Shown: in pieces, positions 16,786-24,650 of the stretch | How the letters are laid out: each line of letters begins with the position of its first letter | Position numbering within the stretch: the first letter of the stretch is position 1 | IMG/VR virus record: IMGVR_UViG_3300023210_000187 | Span: 1-25,855 of that record | From: a virus | Reading direction: 5' to 3' (one strand) | DNA length: 25,855 bases | Notes under the pieces: generated by a model | Told to the model about the DNA's origin: nothing | What the model saw: only the letters and a program-made list of their open reading frames with translations | Databases searched by the model: none | Position numbers and translations under genes: made by a program

Positions 16786-17256
16786 CTAGATATTCTCCGC
16801 ACCAGCGTCAGCAACTCGGGTCGCTACGAACGCGACGTCCTCACCAACAACACTGCGCGCACCGAACGTCAGATTGTGGCTCGTTACGCGCACGCCGTAC
16901 AAGCGCACCAACGGGCCTGCGTTCCGGTCAATGATGTCCGCGTTCATAGAGCCCTGCAGCAGGACATTCTCCAGAAACTCGTCAGAGCCTGCGCCGAACG
17001 TCGGGAAGTAATTCAAGCCCTTCAACGACTTTTGGATCAGATACACCCGACTTGCGGTGAACGACACATCATAGGACACCGGAACGTGCTCAGCGATCTC
17101 TAGCTGGTCCAGCACAGAGATTGCGTCGTACGAGATCGTCTCGGAATACGATGCGATTGTAGCGTAACCGACGTCCTGGCCTTTGAGCTGCAGCCTGACG
17201 CGCGACCCTGTCGCGACTCGACTAACACCGTTCAGATTATCAACGGTTACTGCCAT
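16786..17256 (-). CDS. Tail tube protein
   Basis: This 156-aa beta-rich protein lies directly downstream of the sheath, the canonical place for the tube of a contractile tail. Features that fit the tube fold are RVRLQLKGQDVGYATIASYSE (two strands and a turn), YDAISVLDQLEIAEHVPVSYDVSFTASRVYL (a loop then long strands) and the C-terminal VRVTSHNLTFGARSVVGEDVAFVATRV. The family (gp19/XkdM-like) is usually about 140-190 aa, so the size is normal. AAGGAG at 17263-17268 is 6 bases upstream of the ATG, one of the strongest ribosome sites here, as expected for a highly expressed tube. Hexamers of this protein stack to form the channel inside the sheath. Confidence 0.8.
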   Translation of the reverse strand: MAVTVDNLNGVSRVATGSRVRLQLKGQDVGYATIASYSETISYDAISVLDQLEIAEHVPVSYDVSFTASRVYLIQKSLKGLNYFPTFGAGSDEFLENVLLQGSMNADIIDRNAGPLVRLYGVRVTSHNLTFGARSVVGEDVAFVATRVADAGAENI

Positions 17257-17280
17257 TACTTACTCCTTGCCTGGCCTCGA

Positions 17281-20031
17281 TCAGGCTGCTGTTTGCGAGA
17301 CAGTTACGAGATGAACCGTGGAGCGCACGAAGTTCACCGGAATGATAGGCGCGATCTCCACAGACACGTCCATGATGTCCGCGTTCAGCTCTACCGCGAG
17401 CGCTCGATAAGTCACGATGATGCCCTGCGTACGCAGCTCATCGAGAATGCTGTCCGCAACACCCTTAGCTGCGTTCATCGTGCCCGCGAAACCAGGCTCG
17501 CCGACAATGGCGTCCAGCGCGTTGCGGAAGTTGAACACCGCGAAGTTCGCAGCCTCGTTGACCGACGCCTCTTGGAAGGCGAGGTTCGTAGACTGCAAGT
17601 ACGTTGTAATGTTCCGCACGCAGCGCCGCCCTGTACGGTGCGCCTCCATGAACCAGAGTCCTGCCTGGATCATCTCATGCGCGTCGTCAACAGGGTTCCA
17701 GGTAGAGTCTTGCCCAAGGGCGACGACGTTAGCGACCTTGCGCGTCAGCGAGACACCAACCTGCGAGCCCGCTTGCATCCCCGCGCCGATGACGCCCTGG
17801 AACCACGGCAGGAACGTGGTCAGATCGCCAGCAGTGCTGTACCGCTGAATCGTCTGACAGCACGCTCGGATGTGCCGCGAGTTGAGCGACAGCGCCTGCG
17901 ACTTCGCAGAAGACTTCGCCGGCAGCGCGTTCGTCGGGTTGTTGCTCGCGTCCAAGGCGCTGAGCCCGACGAAAGCGTCGCGCTCACTGCGACCCTCACC
18001 AGACATGTAGATGCAGTGCGCGTTGAGCGCGGAGTGTACACCGGGCATCCCGGTCAGCACGACGATGGTGTTGACGTCGATCTCCTTGAGCAGGTCCAGC
18101 GCCGTCTGGTAGTCCGCTGCCGTTGCGGTGCCCTCGCTGCCACCAGACAAGAACTGGTCCGTCACGTTGGCCGGCGGCTGCCCCGAACCCGACTGCGCGG
18201 TCGTGGCTGCCAGGTTCCAGGCGCCACCGGGGTTGGTGACCAGAGCTGTAACCGCGCCGGTCGCGGACTTCGGTGTAAGCGATGTGATCGTCACAGCCGC
18301 GCCGGAAGCCGACGCGGAAGCGTAGGTATGCACAGGCTCCCCGCCTACATCCACAGTCGTGTTGTTGACTGCGGCGGCCAGGTTGGTGGCGTGCGTAGGC
18401 AGGTCTGCGGCGTCTCCTACAAAGGCGATCGTCTGGCCGTCGATGCTGATATCCCAAGTACCAGCGTCAGCGCCAGTAAAGGTAATCGTGTCCACCCTGC
18501 GCGTAAACGCAATGCGCGCCGCGTTGGTCAACGTGGACGTGCTGTCCAAGAAGCCTTCGATCGCGTTGAGGACTGCCGCGAAGCCTCCCGTCGAGCCGTC
18601 GATGTCCACCGAGATGCTGGTGAGGTCGAGCTTCGCCGGGTTGAGGAGCGTCTGTCCCGTGCGCGTCGTCCAAGTGAACCCAAACGTGTCAACGCCAACG
18701 TCCACTTGGCGTGCGTTGAAGTAGTCCGCGCACTTCTGCAACGTGTCGTGTACCGTGTTCGAGGTCTCAGCCGCCGTCGCGTAGACCGTAGCGGCCCGCG
18801 CTGCGGCGACGTCACCGAGCACGATGTAGTCGATCTGCGTCCAGGTCTTGGCTGTCCGCACCGGGGTGGTGCCCGCCATCGTGACCGCCTCGGACTGCGC
18901 AGCGCCATTCGCGCTCAAGCCCCACAACTGGATCGACGGAGTGCCTGCGCCGTCCAGCTCCAGCAGCACCGTCTGGTTAGCGACGGTCATGGTGGACGCA
19001 GCTACAAGGCCGGCGTAGGCATCACCCGCTGCGACCGTGATGAGCGGTATCAGCGTCGGGTTCTGGATAGTGATGGCCTGGTCAGTCGCCACGCCACTAC
19101 CTGAAGTCAGGTCCACATACGCGCCGAAGACCTCCGTGAACTGCAGCACTGTGGCCACCGGGTTCGCGTTGGCGTTAGTGAGGTCGAGTGTGACCGTCTC
19201 ACGGATAGGATCGCCGCTCGCGTCTACGCCGTAAAGGGTCACGGTCTTACCGCGCATGGCTGCGCTGTCCACAGCCGCAAGCACCGTAATGATCACTGTC
19301 CCGCCAGCCGGAGCAGCGATATCGCCGTCCAGGCCACCTTCGTCGCGCTCACCGTGCGCCAAGATCCCGGTCGAACGCACAGACGCGACCATGCGGTCCC
19401 AGCCGAACGGCGCCGAGGTCGGCTCGTCGTACTGAAGCTCGAACATGGCGGCTTCTTGGTTGGTCTGTGCGCCGTCAACGAGTCCGAGGTCGTCCGCCGT
19501 CTCCGTAGTAGTCTCGAACTTGACCGTAACGAGTTTGCCGACCTGCGAGGAGTTGATACGGGCGTTGTTCGTAGCGGCGCCGACAGAGATGTTGACCTGC
19601 TCAGTGAACGCGCCCCAATCGGCAGACCGGATCGTAAGGCTGTCCCCGATAGCGTTGCTGAGCGTCGCTGTAGACTGCGTCGCCTGGTTGACCTTCATAG
19701 CGACCACTTCGCGCGCGCCAGCCGGGACGGCTGCATCCGAGGAAGGCTCGAACACCATGGCGCACGCTTCGCGCATGTCGCCGGAGCGGAACGTGCTGCG
19801 GACGTTCTGTGGTTTCTTGAGCACGATGAAGTCATCGACCGCCCAGGCGCGAGATACGCCGTCCTTGTCGAGAGTTGTTGACGCTGCAGGGCGCCCACCG
19901 ACACCGGTGCCGAGAATCGCCACGCGCCCAGAGGCGCTGAGCCCTGCCTGCTCCAGCCCAGATGCGTCGATGCGAGAGTACGAGCCAGGGACTGCGCTGA
20001 AAAAGCCGTCGAAGAAGATCGTGGTTGCCAT
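17281..20031 (-). CDS. Tail sheath protein, enlarged with inserted beta domains
   Basis: This 916-aa protein is the contractile sheath subunit. The N terminus (FFDGFFSAVPGSYSRIDAS, then SGRVAILGTGVGGRP) is typical of sheath proteins. Residues ~630-700 (ADYQTALDLLKEIDVNTIVVL onwards) match the conserved middle of the sheath fold. The C-terminal ~150 residues carry WNPVDDAHEMIQAGL, VRNITTYLQS and the terminal strands that link neighbouring subunits. Most sheath proteins I know are about 350-700 aa. The extra length comes from two similar Ig-like modules (about 240-330 and 335-420, each with 'V..YG/WG.(D/S).(S/N)G....E.VT(L/M)') and another beta module at ~510-625. GGAG lies 10 bases before the ATG. 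These inserts probably decorate the sheath surface. Confidence 0.9.
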   Translation of the reverse strand: MATTIFFDGFFSAVPGSYSRIDASGLEQAGLSASGRVAILGTGVGGRPAASTTLDKDGVSRAWAVDDFIVLKKPQNVRSTFRSGDMREACAMVFEPSSDAAVPAGAREVVAMKVNQATQSTATLSNAIGDSLTIRSADWGAFTEQVNISVGAATNNARINSSQVGKLVTVKFETTTETADDLGLVDGAQTNQEAAMFELQYDEPTSAPFGWDRMVASVRSTGILAHGERDEGGLDGDIAAPAGGTVIITVLAAVDSAAMRGKTVTLYGVDASGDPIRETVTLDLTNANANPVATVLQFTEVFGAYVDLTSGSGVATDQAITIQNPTLIPLITVAAGDAYAGLVAASTMTVANQTVLLELDGAGTPSIQLWGLSANGAAQSEAVTMAGTTPVRTAKTWTQIDYIVLGDVAAARAATVYATAAETSNTVHDTLQKCADYFNARQVDVGVDTFGFTWTTRTGQTLLNPAKLDLTSISVDIDGSTGGFAAVLNAIEGFLDSTSTLTNAARIAFTRRVDTITFTGADAGTWDISIDGQTIAFVGDAADLPTHATNLAAAVNNTTVDVGGEPVHTYASASASGAAVTITSLTPKSATGAVTALVTNPGGAWNLAATTAQSGSGQPPANVTDQFLSGGSEGTATAADYQTALDLLKEIDVNTIVVLTGMPGVHSALNAHCIYMSGEGRSERDAFVGLSALDASNNPTNALPAKSSAKSQALSLNSRHIRACCQTIQRYSTAGDLTTFLPWFQGVIGAGMQAGSQVGVSLTRKVANVVALGQDSTWNPVDDAHEMIQAGLWFMEAHRTGRRCVRNITTYLQSTNLAFQEASVNEAANFAVFNFRNALDAIVGEPGFAGTMNAAKGVADSILDELRTQGIIVTYRALAVELNADIMDVSVEIAPIIPVNFVRSTVHLVTVSQTAA

Positions 20032-20044
20032 TATCGTATCGCTC

Positions 20045-20431
20045 CTATGCCGGGGTGTTCATGTACTGTTCGTACGCAGCGGTCCACTCCGCCATTGTTC
20101 GTTTCTCGGGTCGCTGACCCTGCATCATGCGGACGAATCCAGCCATGTGCTCCATGCGCCGGCCGCACGCGGTCACCCAGACGCGCAGTCGTACTCGGGG
20201 TTTGACGTCAACAGGACGCGGTGCTGGAGGCGCGACGGGAGGTGGCGGAGTGGCCACCTCCGCCTGCCGGACTGGCTTCATCTTTACCGCAGGTGCCTCA
20301 GTAGAAGCCGCGACGGCCTCCTCACGGACCTCTGCAGGCGCCACGGTGCCCTCGGCGCCGCTCGATGATGCGTGTGGGTTCCGCTTGCGGCGGCGACTCG
20401 GCTTTGATGGGCTGTCGCTGTTCGTCGTCAT
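20045..20431 (-). CDS. Small basic, largely disordered protein, unknown function
   Basis: This 128-aa protein is not recognised. Residues 1-45 are Ser/Arg/Lys then Ala/Glu-rich. Residues ~60-78 form a Pro-rich linker (TPPPPVAPPAPRP). The last ~50 residues (RLRVWVTACGRRMEHMAGFVRMMQGQ onwards, ending AEWTAAYEQYM) could fold as one strand and two helices. The start is strongly supported: AAGGAGG at 20440-20446 lies 8 bases before the ATG. It sits between the terminator candidate and the sheath, a slot that often holds tail accessory or chaperone genes. The composition would suit a short folded domain tethered by a flexible arm. Confidence 0.65.
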   Translation of the reverse strand: MTTNSDSPSKPSRRRKRNPHASSSGAEGTVAPAEVREEAVAASTEAPAVKMKPVRQAEVATPPPPVAPPAPRPVDVKPRVRLRVWVTACGRRMEHMAGFVRMMQGQRPEKRTMAEWTAAYEQYMNTPA

Positions 20432-20449
20432 CCTGCTAGCCTCCTTGTA

Positions 20450-21118
20450 CTACTCTTCACTCACCGTGACGAGGGACTTTACGCACCCAATCGTCGTCGC
20501 GCCGTCAACACTGATATGGAGACCGTCTACGGCGAACGCGCGCGCCTCCTTGGCGGCGATGACACCGAGCACCTGCTGGCAGGAGACTCGCAGTACACGG
20601 ACGAAGAGGTTCTCAGGGATATAGCGCGGGTCTGGCGCCACGTCGGAGCCGCCCAGGACCATGTCGAAGACGTTACACGACTTGAAGTAGTCGCGTGCTC
20701 GGATCATGAAGTACTTGGCCAGATGGTAGTAGTACACAGCTACGTCCGGGTGCTTCGTATATACCATAATGTCGAAGTTGAACGAGAATACTGAGGAGTT
20801 GATGTTGGAGTCGGCAGCGTCTAGGTCCGCAAGCTCCTGGGCCTCAGCGAACGTGACGAATCCGCCGTAGTCCCCCAAGAACTTGCCAGTTTCCTGCTCT
20901 GAGGAGAGCACGATAGCGTAGAGAGGGAAGTTGTGCTCCTCACGGGCGTACGAGTGGATGACCTCAGGCGGCTCGTCCAGAAACAAAGTCTGGATGGCCT
21001 CTGCCTCCGTTGTAGTCAGCTGATGCGTCTGCTCAAAGAAGCGTAGGAGCCTCTCAGGGTTTTCCGTAAGCTCTGTGATGCCGTTCGTTAGAGCTGTGTA
21101 GATGAGGCGCTCGATCAC
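20450..21118 (-). CDS. Tail terminator / tail-completion candidate
   Basis: This 222-aa protein starts at GTG inside the upstream stop (GTGA). It has an N-terminal helical region (residues 1-50), a beta strand FPLYAIVLSSEQE followed by FLGDYGGF, then SVFSFNFDIMVYTKHPDVAVYYYHLAKYFMIRARDYF, a strand and a long aromatic helix. It ends in further strands (NLFVRVLRVSCQQVLGV). A strand/helix/strand layout with a tyrosine-rich helix is what tail terminators and tail-completion proteins look like, and the gene lies directly before the sheath (one small gene intervening), the usual place. I see no diagnostic motif. Alternative: another neck or virion protein. Confidence 0.4.
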   Translation of the reverse strand: MIERLIYTALTNGITELTENPERLLRFFEQTHQLTTTEAEAIQTLFLDEPPEVIHSYAREEHNFPLYAIVLSSEQETGKFLGDYGGFVTFAEAQELADLDAADSNINSSVFSFNFDIMVYTKHPDVAVYYYHLAKYFMIRARDYFKSCNVFDMVLGGSDVAPDPRYIPENLFVRVLRVSCQQVLGVIAAKEARAFAVDGLHISVDGATTIGCVKSLVTVSEE

Positions 21119-22050
21119 GGCGTGCCTCCTCCACTGGCGAGCCGCGCTGCGCGAATGACAGCCGCCTCGACAAATTGCGGTGCAAGGCGGTCAACCTGCG
21201 CCTGAACCTGATCAACGAGGCGCCGTGGCGCGATGCCGGGGTGGAACCAGCCTGTCGCATTATCGCGGCTGATTGTACGGAACGTCGCGTAGGCGTGGCG
21301 CGGGCCGCCGCTACCTGGCTGCCCACCATTGTCTAGCCGCCCCTGCCGCCGCATCCCGGAGTAGACGTCGTAGCCAGATCGAGAGCCAAGTATGGGAGAC
21401 GGCACGTGGCCTGGGTGATAGAGGTTGCGAGCGCCGGCGTCTATCCGTTGCAGTACAGCGTGCTGTCGGCGGACAGACGGCACCGGCGGTGTTCGCTGAA
21501 TACCACGCAACCCACGCCGCTGGTCCCCGAAACGAGAACTACCATATAGGGAGTGGTGTACGGCGAACATGTTCTCGATCATACGACCGACGGCGCGCCA
21601 CCCTGCTGCATGTTCAGGCTTGGACCAGCTTCCGCCGCTTGCCGGGTTGCCAGCCTGCTGAGCGCGCGCAACCCAGCCAAGTGGCTGTACGGTAAACGAG
21701 GTTCCGCCGATCTGGCCACCGACTGAGGCGAACCTAAAGGCGATAACACGTGAGGTCTGGCCATTCTGCAGCAGCGTATCTCTTAGATCGTACGCACCGA
21801 CGCCATTCTCGACCATGTTCGCAAAGTCGCCATCCAGAGAGATCTCGGTGCCGTGCGACGTAGCCTTAGGCGGCTGCAGCGCTGCTAGGTACTTGTCCTT
21901 CGAGGTTCGTAGACGTTGATGCGCGAGCTGCTGCCAGTGTCGATGCGCAGCATCCGCCAGCTCACTTTCGATCAAGGATGTCTGTGCCCCCACTGCGCTA
22001 AGGAACTTTGAGACCGGCGTGAGGTTAAACTGTACGTCGAAAGTAATCAT
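21115..22050 (-). CDS. Neck / tail-completion protein candidate (gp10-like)
   Basis: This 311-aa protein begins with an antiparallel strand and a helix (VSKFLSAVGAQTSLIESELADAAHRHWQQLAHQRL) like HK97 gp10-type neck proteins. Residues ~70-100 contain FANMVENGVGAYDLRDTLL, in which an 'ENG' turn precedes a helix. The C terminus contains YATFRTISRDNATGWFHPGI and then a long helix, matching the 'FRTIS...W.HPG' pattern common in phage neck and tail-completion proteins. A low-complexity Arg/Gly region (about 175-245) lies between. An in-frame TAG just upstream fixes the ATG at 22050 as the first start; a weak AGGG lies 10 bases before it. The end overlaps the next gene as GTGA. Assignment rests on motif pattern and position. 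Confidence 0.5.
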   Translation of the reverse strand: MITFDVQFNLTPVSKFLSAVGAQTSLIESELADAAHRHWQQLAHQRLRTSKDKYLAALQPPKATSHGTEISLDGDFANMVENGVGAYDLRDTLLQNGQTSRVIAFRFASVGGQIGGTSFTVQPLGWVARAQQAGNPASGGSWSKPEHAAGWRAVGRMIENMFAVHHSLYGSSRFGDQRRGLRGIQRTPPVPSVRRQHAVLQRIDAGARNLYHPGHVPSPILGSRSGYDVYSGMRRQGRLDNGGQPGSGGPRHAYATFRTISRDNATGWFHPGIAPRRLVDQVQAQVDRLAPQFVEAAVIRAARLASGGGTP

Positions 22051-22062
22051 ACCTGTAGAACC

Positions 22063-22869
22063 CTATGACTGCTCTCGCGCGAACTCTAGGCGCACACGCC
22101 CTCGGAGCGGCAGCTGCTGCGGGTTACCGGCAGCAGACTGCGGGATTTGCTTGCGCCGCACGGTCGTAGCACGAATGACGTGCGGAAAATCAGTGATCAG
22201 GAACGCAGGGTGGCAAAGGTAGTGAACTGACAGCCGCGTCCCCGGCGTTGGTGTGGACCCTAGCAACCACTGAATATCACCGGCGACAACCTGGAAGTCC
22301 GTACCGCAAATGTATGACGTGCCGTTCGCCGCCTCTATATGCGAAACCTCGATTGCAGGGTAGCGCAGCGAAATTGGCGCACCGCCTGCGCTAGCTGTGG
22401 CGATCTGGTTGTAGACCACCTCAGAGTCCAGGTTGGTCAGGCGGTCGTAGTAGCCGATGACGTTCTCCGGCCGCACGGTAACGTGCATCTCGCCCCAGAC
22501 CCAGGTGCCCAACCGGTCATAGGCCGTCTGCCTGTACTGCGCCGACGCCATGAACGCACGGATGATCGCGCCGCCATTACGAGACTGCACAGCCTGTTGC
22601 ACAGGGTCTAGCGGCCCTATGCCGGCAGCAGATGTGTCCGGCACATAGCCTGGCGGCCCGAAGTAGAAAAAACCGGTGCCGTCGCACCGTGTACAGTTAG
22701 GGCTAGGCTGCTGTGTCTGAACATTGACCGGCGTGCAAGGGCATACCGAGGACCGTTCCCACACGAACCGTGGGCTGCGCTCGATGAGGTTCTTGAACTC
22801 GCGTAGGTCGAAGTCTACGCGCGCTCTCGCCGTGCCGACGGGCCCTACTGCCGGTAAGGTCGTCGTCAT
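22063..22869 (-). CDS. Neck/head-closure candidate with CxC-CxxC zinc-ribbon-like site
   Basis: This 268-aa protein has Cys at residues 43, 45, 59 and 62 in a CPC-x13-CxxC arrangement followed by DGTGF. The layout resembles a zinc ribbon or half of a DnaJ-type CxxCxGxG site. The rest is beta-rich, with VTVRPENVIGYYDRLTN and SVHYLCHPAFLITDFPHVIRAT as likely strands. The protein ends in a basic RVRLEF segment. The start ATG overlaps the upstream stop by one base (TAATG). I infer a neck or head-closure role because it sits between the adaptor and neck/terminator candidates and has the size and strand content of such proteins. The metal site probably stabilises a small fold and is not likely to bind DNA. 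The two other cysteines (in the strands SYICGTDF and HYLCHPAF) are not in the motif. Confidence 0.55.
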   Translation of the reverse strand: MTTTLPAVGPVGTARARVDFDLREFKNLIERSPRFVWERSSVCPCTPVNVQTQQPSPNCTRCDGTGFFYFGPPGYVPDTSAAGIGPLDPVQQAVQSRNGGAIIRAFMASAQYRQTAYDRLGTWVWGEMHVTVRPENVIGYYDRLTNLDSEVVYNQIATASAGGAPISLRYPAIEVSHIEAANGTSYICGTDFQVVAGDIQWLLGSTPTPGTRLSVHYLCHPAFLITDFPHVIRATTVRRKQIPQSAAGNPQQLPLRGRVRLEFAREQS

Positions 22870-23900
22870 TAGGCCACCTGAAACATGACGCCCTTGTAGT
22901 ACTGACGTAGGATTTTACGGTCTTCTTTGATCTGTTGGGTATACTGCCGGATGCGCGCACCGTAACCGGCCGAGGTCGCTGACGCGGTCGAGCTGATGGA
23001 CTGCGAGAGGCCGTCCATCGACAGCTGCTGCGCCCCAATACCAGCACCGAGGATCAGGTCACCTGCGAGCGACAGCGGCCCGATCGCTGCGATCTTACCG
23101 ACAAACTCCTTGAGTGCGAAGGGGACGTCGTCAAAGCCTGCCGTGTATTCGACACGGAACACGTGAGGGATGAAGTCCGTGCCTCGGTGGACTAATGGTA
23201 GCCACGTACCAGCGACACCGAGCGCCACAACGCCAGCTTGGCCTTGCCCAGGAATGATGTGAATCTGCCCGGAGAACTTGTCTACATTGATCCACGAAGG
23301 ATCAAAGTTGATAACCGTTTGCTCTACGGGTAGCACGAGCTGGATACCTTCCACGCTGAGCACGGGGAAATGGTCGAGCTGCAGTGCGATGTACTTGTAG
23401 TAGTCCTGCCGGAACAGATCGAGGCGCTCCGGGTCGGAGGCTACGAACTTCTGGATGCGGATGGGCACGTCCAGGTAGACCTCCGCAAGAGAAACTGCGG
23501 ACTTGATGTAGAACTCGTACAGTGAGTCGTCGAACTCCTGCCCGTTGTCATCGGTCATATCGAGGCCGAAGAAGTAGTTATTCTTCAGCTCATCTACCGA
23601 GATGACACGGAGCGCGGGGTCTTGATTCCCTTGCACCGGATCGCACTGCGCAGACGTCGTACCGGTCCCGCTGTTGCGAAACTGCACACGATACCAGTTG
23701 TTATCTATATCGACCGCAGAGTCTGTGTAGGTGTACAGGCGCTTATCCAGTTCCAGCGCCATCCGGGTTGAGGCGCTCGTAACCTCAGCGTAAACTCCAG
23801 TCTTACCGGTCGTGGAGCGCAGCACCATCAGTTCGTCATAGAACTTCATCGCCGCATAGGGATCTGCGACGACGAAATTGACTGTGGTGACGCCGGCCAT
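22869..23900 (-). CDS. Head-tail adaptor / connector protein
   Basis: This 343-aa protein is mixed alpha/beta. Residues ~10-40 are helical, followed by a beta-rich part with RIQKFVASDPERLDLFRQDYYKY and strands such as HFPVLSVEGIQLVLP. The C-terminal third carries FRVEYTAGFDDVPFALKEFVGKIAAIGPLSLAG, then a Gly/Ser-rich turn (QQLSMDGLSQSISSTASATSAGYGAR) and a charged helix ending in RKILRQYYKGV. The 'GFD..P..l...V...A' helix plus 'DGLSQS...TSA.Y' pattern is what I associate with phage connector/adaptor proteins of the gp6/gp15 type that dock under the portal. Its position before the neck and sheath genes fits. No good Shine-Dalgarno is visible. The TAA stop overlaps the next ATG (TAATG). Confidence 0.6.
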   Translation of the reverse strand: MAGVTTVNFVVADPYAAMKFYDELMVLRSTTGKTGVYAEVTSASTRMALELDKRLYTYTDSAVDIDNNWYRVQFRNSGTGTTSAQCDPVQGNQDPALRVISVDELKNNYFFGLDMTDDNGQEFDDSLYEFYIKSAVSLAEVYLDVPIRIQKFVASDPERLDLFRQDYYKYIALQLDHFPVLSVEGIQLVLPVEQTVINFDPSWINVDKFSGQIHIIPGQGQAGVVALGVAGTWLPLVHRGTDFIPHVFRVEYTAGFDDVPFALKEFVGKIAAIGPLSLAGDLILGAGIGAQQLSMDGLSQSISSTASATSAGYGARIRQYTQQIKEDRKILRQYYKGVMFQVA

Positions 23901-23941
23901 ACCGACCGGGATTCTAGCACACTCCCCGTAAGCGCGCGGAG

Positions 23942-24352
23942 TTACTCGTCGGCTGCGTTCGCGACTTCAGCCTCGATAGCGGCTTGCCCTGCGGCGACGG
24001 CGTCATCCTCTGCCTGTCGCTCGTTGCGCATCTCAGTGCGCAGCTCTGCGCCTGTGCGCCGGACGAAAGCTGCGTCGTCTTTGGACAGCTCCCAGACAGA
24101 ATCGGGGTCCTTGTCCTCGCCGGGGACCTGATACTTCTCGCGCAGCAGATCAAGCTGCTTCAGGAACGCCTGCTTGGTCTCCGCTACGCCAGCTGCGTGC
24201 GGCGCCAGGAACTCTAGCATTCGCATGCTGGCGTCGGAGTACCGAAGCTGTGCCCGCTGATGAACCATGAGCAGCTCTTCCATCTTCTCGATGTCAGAGT
24301 CCTCAACGCCGATCTGGCCATTGACTGCGGGGGATGTCTTTTCTGTAGGCAT
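23942..24352 (-). CDS. Small acidic helical protein, unknown function
   Basis: I do not recognise this 136-aa protein. It has a short polar N terminus, a predicted helix at about 18-50 (DIEKMEELLMVHQRAQ onwards), a second helix at about 54-75 (ETKQAFLKQLDLLREKY), an acidic loop, and a long charged helix with an Ala/Glu-rich end (about 98-136). It is rich in Glu and Gln with no Cys. An in-frame TGA four codons upstream makes the ATG at 24352 the first usable start. There is no Shine-Dalgarno; the bases just before the ATG read CTCCTT, the opposite of one. Lying just before the connector genes, it could be a small head or neck accessory protein or a scaffold-like chaperone, but nothing in the sequence proves this. 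Confidence 0.65.
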   Translation of the reverse strand: MPTEKTSPAVNGQIGVEDSDIEKMEELLMVHQRAQLRYSDASMRMLEFLAPHAAGVAETKQAFLKQLDLLREKYQVPGEDKDPDSVWELSKDDAAFVRRTGAELRTEMRNERQAEDDAVAAGQAAIEAEVANAADE

Positions 24353-24370
24353 AAGGAGTCGTCAGAAACA

Positions 24371-24397
24371 GTAGCGGAAATGAGGCGCACGCGCTAC
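24371..24397 (-). other. Hairpin in the 65-base gap upstream of the helical protein gene
   Basis: The gap 24353-24417 is the longest non-coding stretch in the window. Read on the minus strand it holds GTAGCG (24397-24392) and its exact complement CGCTAC (24376-24371), with two G-U pairs able to extend the stem and a 15-base loop. It is followed by TTTCTG, which is too short a U-run for a good intrinsic terminator. It may fold in the mRNA or be chance. Confidence 0.25.
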
Positions 24398-24417
24398 CAG
24401 TTTTCGGCCTTGACCGG

Positions 24418-24642
24418 CTACTGGCTGACGCGGTTCCAGATCTCGTCGTGGATGACGTAGAGCACGATCTTGGCGACGCCGTCAATGAGCCCCGCCGTCC
24501 CACCAAGCGCCAGGGCCGCGTTCATCTGGATCCCCTCTCCGGCCAAAGCCGTGAACACGATCAGCCCGGTGATGGCGCTCGCGATGACGCGCCAGGTGAT
24601 CGACTTCCATACGGACTGCGGAACGGACTTCAAGAACTTCAT
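24418..24642 (-). CDS. Small membrane protein, DUF2061-like
   Basis: This 74-aa protein shows the layout of the DUF2061 family. A short N-terminal amphipathic segment leads into KSITWRVIAS (residues 13-22). A first membrane helix spans about 17-36 and a second about 44-62. The C terminus is KIVLYVIHDEIWNR, matching the family's conserved K-x3-Y-x2-HE/D-x-W pattern. The start is well supported: AAGGAG at 24647-24652 sits 4 bases before the ATG and overlaps the TAA of the methyltransferase. DUF2061 proteins are bacterial inner-membrane proteins with no settled biochemical role as far as I know. In a phage, a two-helix protein of this size could be a holin-like or envelope-modifying factor, but that is inference and the position away from any visible endolysin does not help. 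Confidence 0.75.
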   Translation of the reverse strand: MKFLKSVPQSVWKSITWRVIASAITGLIVFTALAGEGIQMNAALALGGTAGLIDGVAKIVLYVIHDEIWNRVSQ

Positions 24643-24650
24643 GCTACTCC

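Noticed and set aside
17293-19104. A 603-codon open frame on the plus strand, antisense to the sheath gene
   Set aside because: Its product is Arg/His/Val-rich with no domain pattern, and it lies fully opposite a clearly coding sheath gene. GC-rich coding strands often leave such open antisense frames.
19445-20368. A 307-codon plus-strand frame opposite the sheath start and small gene
   Set aside because: It crosses two well-supported minus-strand genes and their intergenic ribosome sites, and its product has no recognisable domain.
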